The notes beneath the pieces were generated by a model, which saw only the letters and a list, made by a program, of their open reading frames with translations, ran no database searches and had not been told where the DNA came from. From the NCBI RefSeq assembly GCF_011634835.1, contig NZ_SIRP01000001.1:2723511-2787510 (forward strand): a stretch of 64,000 nucleotides of DNA. Direction: 5' to 3'. The stretch is from Isoptericola sp. BMS4 (lineage in GTDB: Bacteria > Actinomycetota > Actinomycetes > Actinomycetales > Cellulomonadaceae). Numbering within the stretch: position 1 is the stretch's first letter; every line of letters starts with the position of its first letter. Shown in pieces: positions 7,512 through 16,231 of this stretch. The position numbers were made by a program, and so were the translations under genes.

Positions 7512-8842
7512 CGGACCTCCGTCACGGGCGCGGGCTTGTTGGCCTCGTAGTTCCGCCGCAGCGCGTCCAGCGGGTAGTACTGCCGGTACTTGCGCCAGTG
7601 GTTGACCAGCGCCGTGAGCAGGTAGAGCCGGCGGCGCGGTGCGGCGTCCGCACGATAGCGCAACGGGTGCACGGTGCGCCCCGACCGCTGCAGCCGCACG
7701 ACACGGGCACGCAGCTCCGGGTCCAGCACGTACCGTCGCAGCAGGCGCTGGGGCACCACCGAGTACAGCACCTCGTCCGCCGCCGTGACGGGGGCGCGGC
7801 GCACGCCGTGGACGACGTCGTCGACCAGGACCTCGGCGGGGTTCTGGCCGCCCGCGGTGAGGTAGTAGTTGTTGCGGCCGATACGCGGGTTCTGCTCGAA
7901 GAACTTGAACACGCCGTCGCGGGGGTCGAGCTTGACGTCGAAGTTCGCGAAGCCGCGCCACCCGGTGTGCTCACAGATCCGCTGGGCGGCGTCGAGGATC
8001 TCGTCGATGCGCTCGACGATCATGGCCGAGGGGTTGCCGCGCGCCGCCGGGGTGCGCTCCTCGAGGAGCACGCGCGCGGAGCACCGCAGCGTCACGCGAC
8101 CGGACGTGTCGGCGTACGCCGTGACGGACCGCATCTGCGTGTCGTCGCCCGGGATGTTCTCCTGCACCAGGAAGCGGCCGCGGAATCCGGCCTCGCGCAG
8201 GGAGATCATGAGCCGGTCGAGCTCCGCGGGCGTCGCGATCTCGAAGATCTTCTTCTTCCCGGCGAACTGCACGTCGTGGTAGTCCGCGCTGCTCGCGGGC
8301 TTGGCGATGACCGGGAAGTCGAACCCGACGGGCGCCGGCTCCCAGCCGGGCTCGCCCGCGCGGGCGAAGTCCTGGATCACCGTGCCGGGCGTCGGGATGC
8401 CGAGCTCGTCGCACACGGCCGCGAACTCGGCCTTGTCGCTGATCCGGTCGATGAGGTCGGCGTCGGCGAAGGGCAGCAGGTAGCCCGCCGACTCCAACTC
8501 CGGGCGGTGGTGGACCAGCACGCGCACGATCCAGTCCATGTTGGTGAGCAGCACGAGCCGCTCCCCCGGGTGCCGGGCGCCCAGGTCCCCGGCGACCTGC
8601 CGGAGGGCTTCGACGATCTGCGCGGGCTCGGTGCCGGACAGGACGGTGTCGACGATGCCCGAGTGCGCGATGGGCCCGGGCTCGGCGAAGGCCACGACCG
8701 TCGCGCGCACGCCGTAGCGCTCGTGGAACGAGCGCGCCAGCGCGTACACGCCGATGTCGGAGCCGACGATGACGGGGCGCGCGGCGGGGCCGGCCTCGCG
8801 ACCGGCCCCGGCCTGCGGCGTCCCCGCAGGGGTGCTGCTCAC
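7508..8842 (-). CDS. ATP-grasp carboxylate-amine ligase, D-aspartate ligase-like (copy 1)
   Basis: A 444-residue ATP-grasp ligase, paralogue of the gene after it. After a 22-residue disordered leader comes PVIVGSDIGVYALARSFHER, the closest match here to the Asl N-terminus, then DFPVIAKPASSADYHD (ATP-binding lysine) and FFEQNPRIGRNNYYL (metal ligands). Expected role: adding an amino acid, probably D-Asp, to the third-position diamine of the peptidoglycan stem peptide, or to a first bridge residue. It starts with GTG 8 bp after gnd and is co-transcribed with it. Two ligases plus a racemase suggest a bridge with two residues or two alternative ones. Confidence 0.82.
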   Translation of the reverse strand: MSSTPAGTPQAGAGREAGPAARPVIVGSDIGVYALARSFHERYGVRATVVAFAEPGPIAHSGIVDTVLSGTEPAQIVEALRQVAGDLGARHPGERLVLLTNMDWIVRVLVHHRPELESAGYLLPFADADLIDRISDKAEFAAVCDELGIPTPGTVIQDFARAGEPGWEPAPVGFDFPVIAKPASSADYHDVQFAGKKKIFEIATPAELDRLMISLREAGFRGRFLVQENIPGDDTQMRSVTAYADTSGRVTLRCSARVLLEERTPAARGNPSAMIVERIDEILDAAQRICEHTGWRGFANFDVKLDPRDGVFKFFEQNPRIGRNNYYLTAGGQNPAEVLVDDVVHGVRRAPVTAADEVLYSVVPQRLLRRYVLDPELRARVVRLQRSGRTVHPLRYRADAAPRRRLYLLTALVNHWRKYRQYYPLDALRRNYEANKPAPVTEVR

Positions 8843-8850
8843 GGGTCGCC

Positions 8851-10287
8851 TCACGCCTCCTGCTCGGTACGGTCGCCGGACCACTCGGTGTGGAACGTGC
8901 CCTCGCGGTCGGTGCGACGGTAGGTGTGGGCGCCGAAGAAGTCGCGCTGCGCCTGGATGAGCGCGGCGGGCAGCCGCTCGGCGCGCACCGCGTCGTAGTA
9001 CGAGAGCGACGACGAGAACGCCGGCGCGGGGATGCCGGCCGTCGCGGCCTGCGCGACGACGCGGCGCCACGCGGCGAGACCGTTGCCGACGGCGTCGGTG
9101 AAGTACCGGTCCGCCAGCAGCAGCGGCAGCTGCGGGTCGCGCTCGTAGGCCTCGGTGATGCGGTTGAGGAAGCGCGCGCGGATGATGCAGCCGCCGCGCC
9201 AGATGCGGGCCATGGCGCCGCGGTCGATGTCCCAGCCGTACTCGGCCGACGCCGCGGCGATCTGGTCGAAGCCCTGCGAGTAGGCGACGACCTTGGAGGC
9301 GTACAGCGCCTGGCGCACGTCCTCGACGAACGCCTCGCGGTCGGTCACGGTCAGGGGCGTGGCGTCCGCGGGCAGCGCCGCGCGGCCGGCCTCGCGCTGC
9401 GGCACGGAGCCCGACAGGGCGCGGGCGAACGTCGCCTCGGCGATGCCGGTGATCGGCACGCCCAGGTCGAGCCCGTTCTGCACGGTCCAGCGGCCGGTGC
9501 CCTTCTGCTCCGCCTGGTCGAGCACGACGTCGACGAACGCCGAGCCCGTGGCGGCGTCGACGTGCTGCAGCACGTCGGCCGTGATCTCGATGAGGAACGA
9601 CTCGAGGTCGCCCGTGTTCCACTGCGCGAAGATCTCGCCGATCTCGGCGGCGGACGCGCCGAGGCCCTGCTTGAGCAGGTCGTAGGCCTCCGCGATGAGC
9701 TGCATGTCGGCGTACTCGATGCCGTTGTGCACCATCTTGACGAAGTGCCCGGCGCCGTTCGGCCCGACGTAGGTGCAGCACGGGGTACCGTCCACCTTGG
9801 CGGAGATCGCCTCGAGGATCGGGCCGAGCGACTCGTAGGACTTCTCGGTGCCGCCGGGCATGATCGACGGGCCGTTGAGCGCGCCCTCCTCGCCACCGGA
9901 CACGCCGGTGCCGACGAAGTGCAGGCCGCGGGCGGCGAGCGCCTCCTCGCGGCGGATCGTGTCGGGGAAGTGCGCGTTCCCGGCGTCGACGACGATGTCG
10001 CCCTCGTCCAGCAGCGGCAGCAGCTCGTCGATGACCGCGTCCGTGGGGCCGCCGGCCTTGACCATGACGACGACCTTGCGCGGCCGCTCCAGGGAGGCGA
10101 CGAAGTCCGCCATCGACTCCGACGGCACGAAGTCCCCCTCGTGCCCGGCCTCGTCGATCAGCGACTGCGTCTTGGCGTAGCTGCGGTTGTGCACCGCGAC
10201 CGTGTAGCCGTGGCGCGCGAAGTTCCGGGCGAGGTTGCGGCCCATCACCGCCAGGCCGGTGACGCCGATCTGGGCACGAGCTGTCAT
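8851..10287 (-). CDS. gnd: 6-phosphogluconate dehydrogenase, decarboxylating
   Basis: A 478-residue full-length enzyme. It has an N-terminal Rossmann NADP site (GVTGLAVMGRNLARN), the substrate-site block FVGTGVSGGEEGALNGPSIM, FVKMVHNGIEYADMQLI with the catalytic Lys, and the long C-terminal helical dimerisation domain. It oxidises 6-phosphogluconate to ribulose 5-phosphate in the pentose phosphate pathway. It has a ribosome site (AGGAAACG) before ATG 10287, and TAGGCT at 10392-10387 on its strand is a likely -10. It is the first gene of the ligase/racemase operon, an unusual position for gnd. Confidence 0.96.
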   Translation of the reverse strand: MTARAQIGVTGLAVMGRNLARNFARHGYTVAVHNRSYAKTQSLIDEAGHEGDFVPSESMADFVASLERPRKVVVMVKAGGPTDAVIDELLPLLDEGDIVVDAGNAHFPDTIRREEALAARGLHFVGTGVSGGEEGALNGPSIMPGGTEKSYESLGPILEAISAKVDGTPCCTYVGPNGAGHFVKMVHNGIEYADMQLIAEAYDLLKQGLGASAAEIGEIFAQWNTGDLESFLIEITADVLQHVDAATGSAFVDVVLDQAEQKGTGRWTVQNGLDLGVPITGIAEATFARALSGSVPQREAGRAALPADATPLTVTDREAFVEDVRQALYASKVVAYSQGFDQIAAASAEYGWDIDRGAMARIWRGGCIIRARFLNRITEAYERDPQLPLLLADRYFTDAVGNGLAAWRRVVAQAATAGIPAPAFSSSLSYYDAVRAERLPAALIQAQRDFFGAHTYRRTDREGTFHTEWSGDRTEQEA

Positions 10288-10501
10288 CGTTTCCTGCTTC
10301 CGTCGGGATTTCAGCGAGTCTCACGGGGGAGAACGGACACGCCACCGGGGAGCGACGCACGGTCCACGAGCCCGGGAGCCGCGACCAGCCTAGTCCGAGC
10401 GGAGCCGCCGCCGGGACGGATCATCACGATCCGGACACGACGCGCGCCGTGCGACGCGTCACGTGCCACGACACGGGTCACACGGCCGTAACGTGGCAGC
10501 C

Positions 10502-11134
10502 GTGACGGGAGAACGCACCGGGGATCCGCAGGTCCCCGCCTCGTTCGCGGCCGCGCTCGCCTCGCTGCGGGAGCGCCGGCTGCGCGGCGACGTGCACCTC
10601 GCCGAGATCCCCGGGCCGGGCCGGATCGCCCCGTACACGGTCGCGCTCGAGGGCGAGGTCGTCGGCGGCGCAGACGGCACCGTCGCCCCCGCGCCCGGCG
10701 ACGCCGACGCGGGCCCGCAAGAGGTCGCCACGGGGCGCTTCGTGGTCCTGCACGACCCGGAGGGCCAGGAGACCTGGCAGGGCACGTTCCGGGTCGTGAC
10801 GCTCGTGCGTGCCACGCTGGAGCCCGAGCTGGCGGCCGACCCGCTGCTCGCCGAGGTCGCCTGGTCGTGGGTGACCGAGACCCTGACGGCGGCCGGCGTG
10901 GAGGTGCGCGCCACCGGCGGCACGGTGACCCGGGTGCTCTCGCAGAGCTTCGGGGCGCTCGACGCCACGGCCGACACCGTCGACCTCGAGATCCGCGCCT
11001 CGTGGACGCCGCTGGACACGGACCTGGGCGCGCACCTCGCCGTGTGGGCGGACCTGATGGCGACCGCGGGCGGCCTGCCGCCCCTGCCGGCGGGCGTGAC
11101 GGCCCTGGCGTCCCGGCCGCGCCGGACGCCATGA
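10502..11134 (+). CDS. DUF3000 family protein
   Basis: A 210-residue member of the DUF3000 family, typically encoded next to RNase D in actinobacteria, as here. It opens ASFAAALASLRERRLRGDVHLAEIP and carries FVVLHDPEGQETWQGTFRVV. No catalytic motif is evident; function unknown. TAACGT at 10489-10494 lies 7 bp before GTG 10502, so the transcript is probably leaderless. The gene diverges from gnd across a 214-bp region and is followed by rnd after 37 bp. Confidence 0.88.
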   Translation: MTGERTGDPQVPASFAAALASLRERRLRGDVHLAEIPGPGRIAPYTVALEGEVVGGADGTVAPAPGDADAGPQEVATGRFVVLHDPEGQETWQGTFRVVTLVRATLEPELAADPLLAEVAWSWVTETLTAAGVEVRATGGTVTRVLSQSFGALDATADTVDLEIRASWTPLDTDLGAHLAVWADLMATAGGLPPLPAGVTALASRPRRTP

Positions 11135-11171
11135 CCTCGGACCACACCGGCAGGGCAATACCCTGACACCC

Positions 11172-12389
11172 ATGAGTTCCGCGCTGCCGCCCACCGCCGA
11201 CGACGTCGTCCCGCTCACGGAGCCCGCGGACGGCGTGGGCCCGGTCGTGGACACGCCGGCCGGCCTGGCGCGGGTCGTCGAGGCCTTCGCCGCGGGCACC
11301 GGCCCGGTCGCGGCCGACGCCGAGCGCGCCTCCGGGTACCGGTACGGGCAGGCCACGTACCTCGTCCAGCTGCGGCGCACGGGGTCGGGCACGGCGCTCC
11401 TCGACCCGGTCGCGCTGCCCGACCTGTCCCCGGTCGCCGAGGCCGTGGGTGACGTCGAGTGGGTGCTGCACGCCGCGTCGCAGGACCTGCCGGGGCTCGC
11501 GGAGCACGGTTTGCGCCCGGCCCGAGTGTTCGACACCGAGCTCGCGGCCCGCATCCTCGGCATGGAGCGGGTCGGGCTCGCCGCGGTGGTCGCCGAGGTG
11601 CTCGGCCTCGGCCTGGCCAAGGAGCACTCGGCGGTGGACTGGTCGACCCGCCCGCTGCCCACGGACTGGCTGCGCTACGCGGCGCTCGACGTCGAGGTGC
11701 TGGTCGACCTGCGTGACGCGCTGGCCGCGCGGCTCGAGGAGGCCGGCAAGGCCGGCTGGGCGGCGCAGGAGTTCGAGGCCGTCCGCACGGCGACGCCCCC
11801 GCCTCCCCGCAAGGACCCGTGGCGGCGCACGTCGGGGACGCACACGCTGCGCGACCGGCGCCAGCTCGCCGTCGTGCGCAGCCTGTGGCAGGCCCGCGAC
11901 ACGAGCGCGCGGGCCCGCGACGTCTCCCCCGGCCGGGTGCTGAACGACAAGGCGATCGTGGCCGCGGCGCGGGCGATGCCGCGCACGGCGGGCCAGCTCG
12001 TCGCGCTGCCGGAGTTCGCGGGCAAGGCCACGCGGCGCCGTGCCGCGGTGTGGCAGCGCGCGATCGACGAGGCGCTCGCGCTGCCGGAGGACCGTCTGCC
12101 CTCCTTGCGCGGCCCTCGGACCGACGGCCCCCCGCAGCCCCGCACCTGGGCGGACCGAGACCCGGTCGCAGCGCGCCGACTCACGGCCGCCCGCGAGATC
12201 GTCGCCGCGCTGTCCGAGGAGCTCGCGGTCCCGGTGGAGAACCTGCTGCAGCCGGACGCCCTGCGCCGCCTGTGCTGGACGCCGCCCGAGCCCGCGGACG
12301 CCGTCGCCGTCGCCGAGTTCCTCCGTGGCCGCGGTGCCCGCGAGTGGCAGATCGAGCTGCTGGCCGCACGCCTCGCGGACGTCATCTGA
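11172..12389 (+). CDS. rnd: Ribonuclease D family 3'-5' exonuclease with HRDC domain
   Basis: A 405-residue DEDDy exonuclease. Exo I is VAADAERASGYRY (D and E metal ligands), Exo II LHAASQDLPGL, Exo III YAALDVEVLVDL with the tyrosine of the DEDDy subgroup. The HRDC nucleic-acid-binding domain (about 220-300) follows, and the tail holds a second helical domain. It trims 3' ends of structured RNAs such as tRNA precursors. It is probably co-transcribed with DUF3000. Its stop is 10 bp before the first hairpin repeat at 12399. Confidence 0.92.
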   Translation: MSSALPPTADDVVPLTEPADGVGPVVDTPAGLARVVEAFAAGTGPVAADAERASGYRYGQATYLVQLRRTGSGTALLDPVALPDLSPVAEAVGDVEWVLHAASQDLPGLAEHGLRPARVFDTELAARILGMERVGLAAVVAEVLGLGLAKEHSAVDWSTRPLPTDWLRYAALDVEVLVDLRDALAARLEEAGKAGWAAQEFEAVRTATPPPPRKDPWRRTSGTHTLRDRRQLAVVRSLWQARDTSARARDVSPGRVLNDKAIVAAARAMPRTAGQLVALPEFAGKATRRRAAVWQRAIDEALALPEDRLPSLRGPRTDGPPQPRTWADRDPVAARRLTAAREIVAALSEELAVPVENLLQPDALRRLCWTPPEPADAVAVAEFLRGRGAREWQIELLAARLADVI

Positions 12390-12398
12390 TCGACGACC

Positions 12399-12501
12399 TG
12401 TCAGACCCTGCGCGACATATACACCGCGCTGGGTCTGACAACTCTCCGCGATCCCGAGCTGTCAGGGTGAGCGCGACGTATGCACCGCGCTGGGTCTGAC
12501 A
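12399..12501. repeat. Two copies of a 42-bp REP-like hairpin repeat
   Basis: Copy 1 (12399-12440) and copy 2 (12460-12501) match at about 35 of 42 positions. Both begin TGTCAG and end GGGTCTGACA. Copy 1 is a near-perfect hairpin: outer arms TGTCAGACCC/GGGTCTGACA, a T-T mismatch, then inner arms GCGCG/CGCGC around an AT-rich loop. In copy 2 the left arm is partly altered. The pair sits directly after the rnd stop, so it could act as terminator or mRNA stabiliser. The form resembles dispersed REP elements, but one window cannot show dispersal. Confidence 0.75.
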
Positions 12502-12574
12502 CGTTGTCGGAGCGCTCGTGATACGCAGTCTCACGATGGGCTATCATCTTCCTGGTACTCGCGGTAGCGTGTAC

Positions 12575-12610
12575 CGCGGCGCGGGCCGTTCCCCCCAGGC
12601 CCGCGCCGCG
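12575..12610 (+). promoter_or_regulatory. Hairpin in the leader of the fadA-fadB operon
   Basis: A perfect 13-bp stem (12575-12587 with 12598-12610) and a 10-nt loop lie 60 bp before the fadA start. A -10-like TATCAT at 12542-12547 would place the hairpin inside the transcript leader. It could be an attenuator or a stability element; without a T-tract the mechanism is open. An AGGAGC/GGAG-like site follows it. Confidence 0.45.
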
Positions 12611-12670
12611 AGGAGCGGCGTCGCTCGTCGGACGCCGGAGTCCCGACCACCGCAAGCGGACGGAGCTGTC

Positions 12671-13927
12671 ATGACCACCCGAAACCCGGCCCCCCGCAGG
12701 CTGCGCGACGTCGTCTTCGTCGAGGGCGTGCGCACGCCCTTCGGCAAGGCGCGACCCGACGGCCTGTACGCCGAGACGAGGGCCGACGACCTCATCGTCA
12801 AGGCCGTCCGCGACCTGCTGCGGCGCCACCCCGAGCTGCCCGGCGAGCGCGTGGACGAGGTGGCGATCGCCGCCACCACCCAGCAGGGCGACCAGGGCCT
12901 CACCCTCGGGCGCACCGTCGGCATGCTCGCCGGCCTGCCGCGCACCGTGCCCGGGTTCGCGATCGACCGCATGTGCGCCGGGGCCATGACCGCGGTGACG
13001 ACCACCGCGGCGGGGATCGCCACCGGCAGCGCCGACGTCGTGGTCGCCGGCGGCGTGGAGCACATGGGCCGCCACCCCATGGGCTTCGACGCCGACCCCA
13101 ACCCGCGCTTCCTCTCCGAGAAGCTGGTGGACCCGGAGGCGCTCAACATGGGCGTCACGGCCGAGAACCTGCACGACAGGTTCCCCCACCTCACGAAGGA
13201 GCGCGCCGACGCCTTCGCCGTGAGCAGCCAGGCCAAGTACGCCAAGGCCCTGGCGAACGGCGACGTCGGTCCCGAGCTCGTCCCCGTCGCGGTCCGCTCC
13301 ACCGAGCAGGGCTGGGGCCTGGCCACCGCCGACGAGCTGCCGCGACCCGGCACCACCGTCGAGGCCATCGCGAACCTCAAGACGCCGTTCCGCCCGGGCG
13401 GCCGCGTCACGGCGGGCAACGCCTCCCCCCTCACCGACGGCGCCACGGCGGCGCTCCTCGCGTCCGGCGACACCGCGGCCGAGCTCGGCCTGCCCGTCGC
13501 CATGCGGATGGTCGCCTCCGCCTTCGCGGGCGTCGACCCGTCGATCATGGGCTACGGCCCCGTGCCGGCCACCGACAAGGCCCTCGCGCAGGCCGGTCTC
13601 GGCATCGAGGACATCGGCCTGTTCGAGATCAACGAGGCCTTCGCCGTGCAGGTGCTGAGCTTCCTGGACCACTACGGCATCGCGGACGACGACGAGCGCG
13701 TCAACCCGTACGGCGGCGCCATCGCGATGGGCCACCCGCTGGCCAGCTCGGGCGTGCGTCTCATGACGCAGCTCGCGCACCAGTTCGCGGCCCGCCCGGA
13801 GGTCCGGTACGGCATCACGACGATGTGCGTGGGCCTCGGCCAGGGCGGCACCGTGATCTGGGAGAACCCGCACCACGCCGACTACTCGGGCCACACCACC
13901 AGCACCCCGGCGAGCAAGGAGAGCTGA
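12671..13927 (+). CDS. fadA: Acetyl-CoA C-acyltransferase (beta-ketothiolase)
   Basis: A 418-residue thiolase. The nucleophilic cysteine lies in DRMCAGAMTAV (around residue 103), the His in NPYGGAIAMGHPLASSG and the second Cys in TTMCVGLGQGG. It cleaves 3-ketoacyl-CoA to acetyl-CoA and a shortened acyl-CoA in beta-oxidation. ATG 12671 is chosen because thiolase similarity begins at RRLRDVVFVEGVRTPFGKA and upstream codons look non-coding. fadB starts 6 bp after its stop, so the two form an FadAB operon. The order rnd-fadA-fadB is common in actinobacteria. Confidence 0.95.
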   Translation: MTTRNPAPRRLRDVVFVEGVRTPFGKARPDGLYAETRADDLIVKAVRDLLRRHPELPGERVDEVAIAATTQQGDQGLTLGRTVGMLAGLPRTVPGFAIDRMCAGAMTAVTTTAAGIATGSADVVVAGGVEHMGRHPMGFDADPNPRFLSEKLVDPEALNMGVTAENLHDRFPHLTKERADAFAVSSQAKYAKALANGDVGPELVPVAVRSTEQGWGLATADELPRPGTTVEAIANLKTPFRPGGRVTAGNASPLTDGATAALLASGDTAAELGLPVAMRMVASAFAGVDPSIMGYGPVPATDKALAQAGLGIEDIGLFEINEAFAVQVLSFLDHYGIADDDERVNPYGGAIAMGHPLASSGVRLMTQLAHQFAARPEVRYGITTMCVGLGQGGTVIWENPHHADYSGHTTSTPASKES

Positions 13928-13933
13928 CCCACG

Positions 13934-16093
13934 ATGACGCAGAACGACACCACCACCGCCGGGACCGACGCGCGCGCCGAGCGCGTCACGCACTCCCTGG
14001 TCCGCGACGTCGAGCTCCCGGGCGGCGCGGGCACCCTCGCCCTCGTCACCCTCGACAACGGCCTGGACCACACCAAGCCGAACACCCTCGGCCCCGAGGG
14101 CATGGCCGAGCTCACCGCCACCCTCACCGCGCTGCGCGAGCGCGCCGGCCGCGGCGAGATCGCCGCCGTCGGCGTCACCGGCAAGCCGTACTTCCTCGCC
14201 GCCGGCGCCGACCTGCTGCAGGTCTCCACCGTCACCTCCCACGAGCAGGCGCTCGAGCTGGGCCGGTCGGGCCACGCCGCCTACGAGCTGCTGCACACCA
14301 TGGGCGTGCCCACGTTCGCGTTCGTGGGCGGGCTCGCGCTCGGCGGCGGCCTCGAGATCGCGCTGAACTGCGACTACCGCACCGTCTCCTCCGACGCCCC
14401 CGCGCTCGGGCTCCCGGAGACGGGCCTCGGGCTGGTCCCCGGCTGGGGCGGCGCATACCTCGTCCCGCGGCTGATCGGCATCGAGAAGGCCGTCGACGTG
14501 ATCCTCACCCGTCCGGCGGCGCAGAAGCCGTTCAAGGCTGCCGAGGCGCTCGACATCGGCCTCGTCGACGAGCTCTTCCCCGCGGCCGACTTCCTCGAGC
14601 AGTCGATCCTGTGGGCGTCCCGCGTGCTGCGCGGCGACGTGGTCGTCCAGCGCCGTGAGCTCGACCCGCAGCCCGTGTGGGACGCCGTCGTCGCGGCCAC
14701 CCGGCAGCGGCTCGACGCCGTGGTGGCCGGCTCGCGCCCGGCGCCCGGGCGCGCTCTCGACCTCATGGCCGACGCCCGCACGGCGACCCGCGCCGAGGCG
14801 TTCGCCGCCGAGGACCGGGCACTGGCCGACCTCATCATGTCCGACGAGATGCGCGCCAGCGTGTACGCGTTCCAGCTCGTCTCCGGCGGCAAGAAGCCGG
14901 CCGGCGCGCCGTCGGCGGACCTCGCCCGGCCCGTGACCCGGGTCGGCATCGTCGGCGCGGGGCTCATGGCCGCGCAGATCGCGCTGCTCGTCTCGCAGCG
15001 CCTCGGCGTGCCCGTGGTCATGCGCGACCTCGACACCGAGCGCGTGGAGAAGGGGCTGGGCTACGTCCGGTCCACCGTGGAGAAGCTGGTCAGCCGCGGC
15101 CGCATGGCGCCCGAGGCCGCCGCCCGCATCACGGCGAGCGTCACCGGCACCACCGAGATCCGCGAGTTCGCCTCCTGCGACGTCGTCGTCGAGGCGGTCA
15201 CCGAGGTCATGGGCCTGAAGAAGAAGGTCTTCGCCGAGCTGGAGGACGTCGTGTCCGAGGACACGATCCTCGCCACGAACACCTCGGCGCTGTCGATCAC
15301 CGAGATGGCCTCCGGCCTGCGCCGGCCCGAGCGCGTGGTCGGCATCCACTTCTTCAACCCGGTCGCCCAGATGCCGCTGGTGGAGGTGGTCCGGGCCGAG
15401 CGCACGAGCGACGAGGCGCTGGCCACCGCGTTCGCGGTCACGAAGAAGCTCCGCAAGACCGCGGTGCTCGTCAAGGACCGCCCCGGCTTCGTCGTCAACC
15501 GCCTGCTCGTGCTCGTCATGGGCAAGGTCGTCGAGGCGATCGAGAACGGCACCGCGGTCGAGGTCGCGGACACCGCGCTCGCCCCGCTCGGCTTCCCCAT
15601 GCCCACGTTCGAGCTGTTCGACCTCGTGGGACCCGCCGTCGGGCTGCACGTGCTCACGTCGCTGCGCGAGGACCTCGGCGACCGCTTCCCCGCCTCCCCC
15701 GGCCTCGAGCGGCTGGTCTCCGACGGCACGCGCGTCGTGCTCGACCGCCCGGCCCCGGGGATGCCCAAGCCGGTGGACCCGGCCATCCAGGGGGTCTTCG
15801 GGGAGGCGCTCGACGCCGGCGCGACCGGTCGCCACGGCACCCCGGTGCTCGACGCGGCCGGCGTGCTGGACTCCGTCCTGACCGCCCTGACCGTAGAGGT
15901 CGGCCACATGCTCGACGAGGGCGTGGTCGCCGCGCCCCAGCAGATCGACCTGTGCATGATCCTCGGCGCCGGCTGGGGCTTCCACACCGGCGGGATCACG
16001 CCCTACCTGGACCGCACCGGGTACTCCACGAAGGTCCTGGACCGCCGTCTCCTGCCCGACGGCGTCGCCAACGTCCCCGAGAACGTCGCCTGA
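13934..16093 (+). CDS. fadB: 3-hydroxyacyl-CoA dehydrogenase / enoyl-CoA hydratase (FadB-type)
   Basis: A 719-residue bifunctional beta-oxidation enzyme. The N-terminal crotonase domain (about 1-230) has the oxyanion-hole segments FLAAGADLL and GLALGGGLEIAL. The Rossmann domain starts near residue 334 with VGIVGAGLMAAQIALL; GLMA in place of GLMG is usual for this actinobacterial branch. IHFFNPVAQMPLVEVV and DRPGFVVNRLL mark the dehydrogenase catalytic region, and two C-terminal helical domains end the protein. It hydrates enoyl-CoA and oxidises 3-hydroxyacyl-CoA for FadA just upstream. Two strong hairpins follow the gene. Confidence 0.95.
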   Translation: MTQNDTTTAGTDARAERVTHSLVRDVELPGGAGTLALVTLDNGLDHTKPNTLGPEGMAELTATLTALRERAGRGEIAAVGVTGKPYFLAAGADLLQVSTVTSHEQALELGRSGHAAYELLHTMGVPTFAFVGGLALGGGLEIALNCDYRTVSSDAPALGLPETGLGLVPGWGGAYLVPRLIGIEKAVDVILTRPAAQKPFKAAEALDIGLVDELFPAADFLEQSILWASRVLRGDVVVQRRELDPQPVWDAVVAATRQRLDAVVAGSRPAPGRALDLMADARTATRAEAFAAEDRALADLIMSDEMRASVYAFQLVSGGKKPAGAPSADLARPVTRVGIVGAGLMAAQIALLVSQRLGVPVVMRDLDTERVEKGLGYVRSTVEKLVSRGRMAPEAAARITASVTGTTEIREFASCDVVVEAVTEVMGLKKKVFAELEDVVSEDTILATNTSALSITEMASGLRRPERVVGIHFFNPVAQMPLVEVVRAERTSDEALATAFAVTKKLRKTAVLVKDRPGFVVNRLLVLVMGKVVEAIENGTAVEVADTALAPLGFPMPTFELFDLVGPAVGLHVLTSLREDLGDRFPASPGLERLVSDGTRVVLDRPAPGMPKPVDPAIQGVFGEALDAGATGRHGTPVLDAAGVLDSVLTALTVEVGHMLDEGVVAAPQQIDLCMILGAGWGFHTGGITPYLDRTGYSTKVLDRRLLPDGVANVPENVA

Positions 16094-16120
16094 CGCCGAC
16101 ACCCCACCCCCTCTCTCGGG

Positions 16121-16155
16121 GCGGGAGGACCGGGCCGTGCGCCCGGCCCTCCCGC
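16121..16155 (+). terminator. Terminator-like hairpin after fadB
   Basis: GCGGGAGG-a-CCGGGC pairs with GCCCGG-c-CCTCCCGC around a 5-nt loop with a single A-C mismatch, 28 bp after the fadB stop. Confidence 0.75.
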
Positions 16156-16157
16156 AC

Positions 16158-16188
16158 GACGGCCGGCCCCCACCCGGGGCCGGCCGTC
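16158..16188 (+). terminator. Second terminator-like hairpin after fadB
   Basis: A perfect 13-bp stem (16158-16170 with 16176-16188) and a 5-nt loop lie directly after the previous hairpin. The tandem arrangement should insulate fadAB from the flavin-enzyme gene. Confidence 0.75.
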
Positions 16189-16231
16189 GGCACGTCACGC
16201 GACCGTGCCGCGTGCCGGGTACGGTGAGGCC

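Noticed and set aside
12399-12501. Possible minimal CRISPR array
   Set aside because: Only two units, each internally palindromic and imperfectly matched, 19-bp gap, no cas genes.
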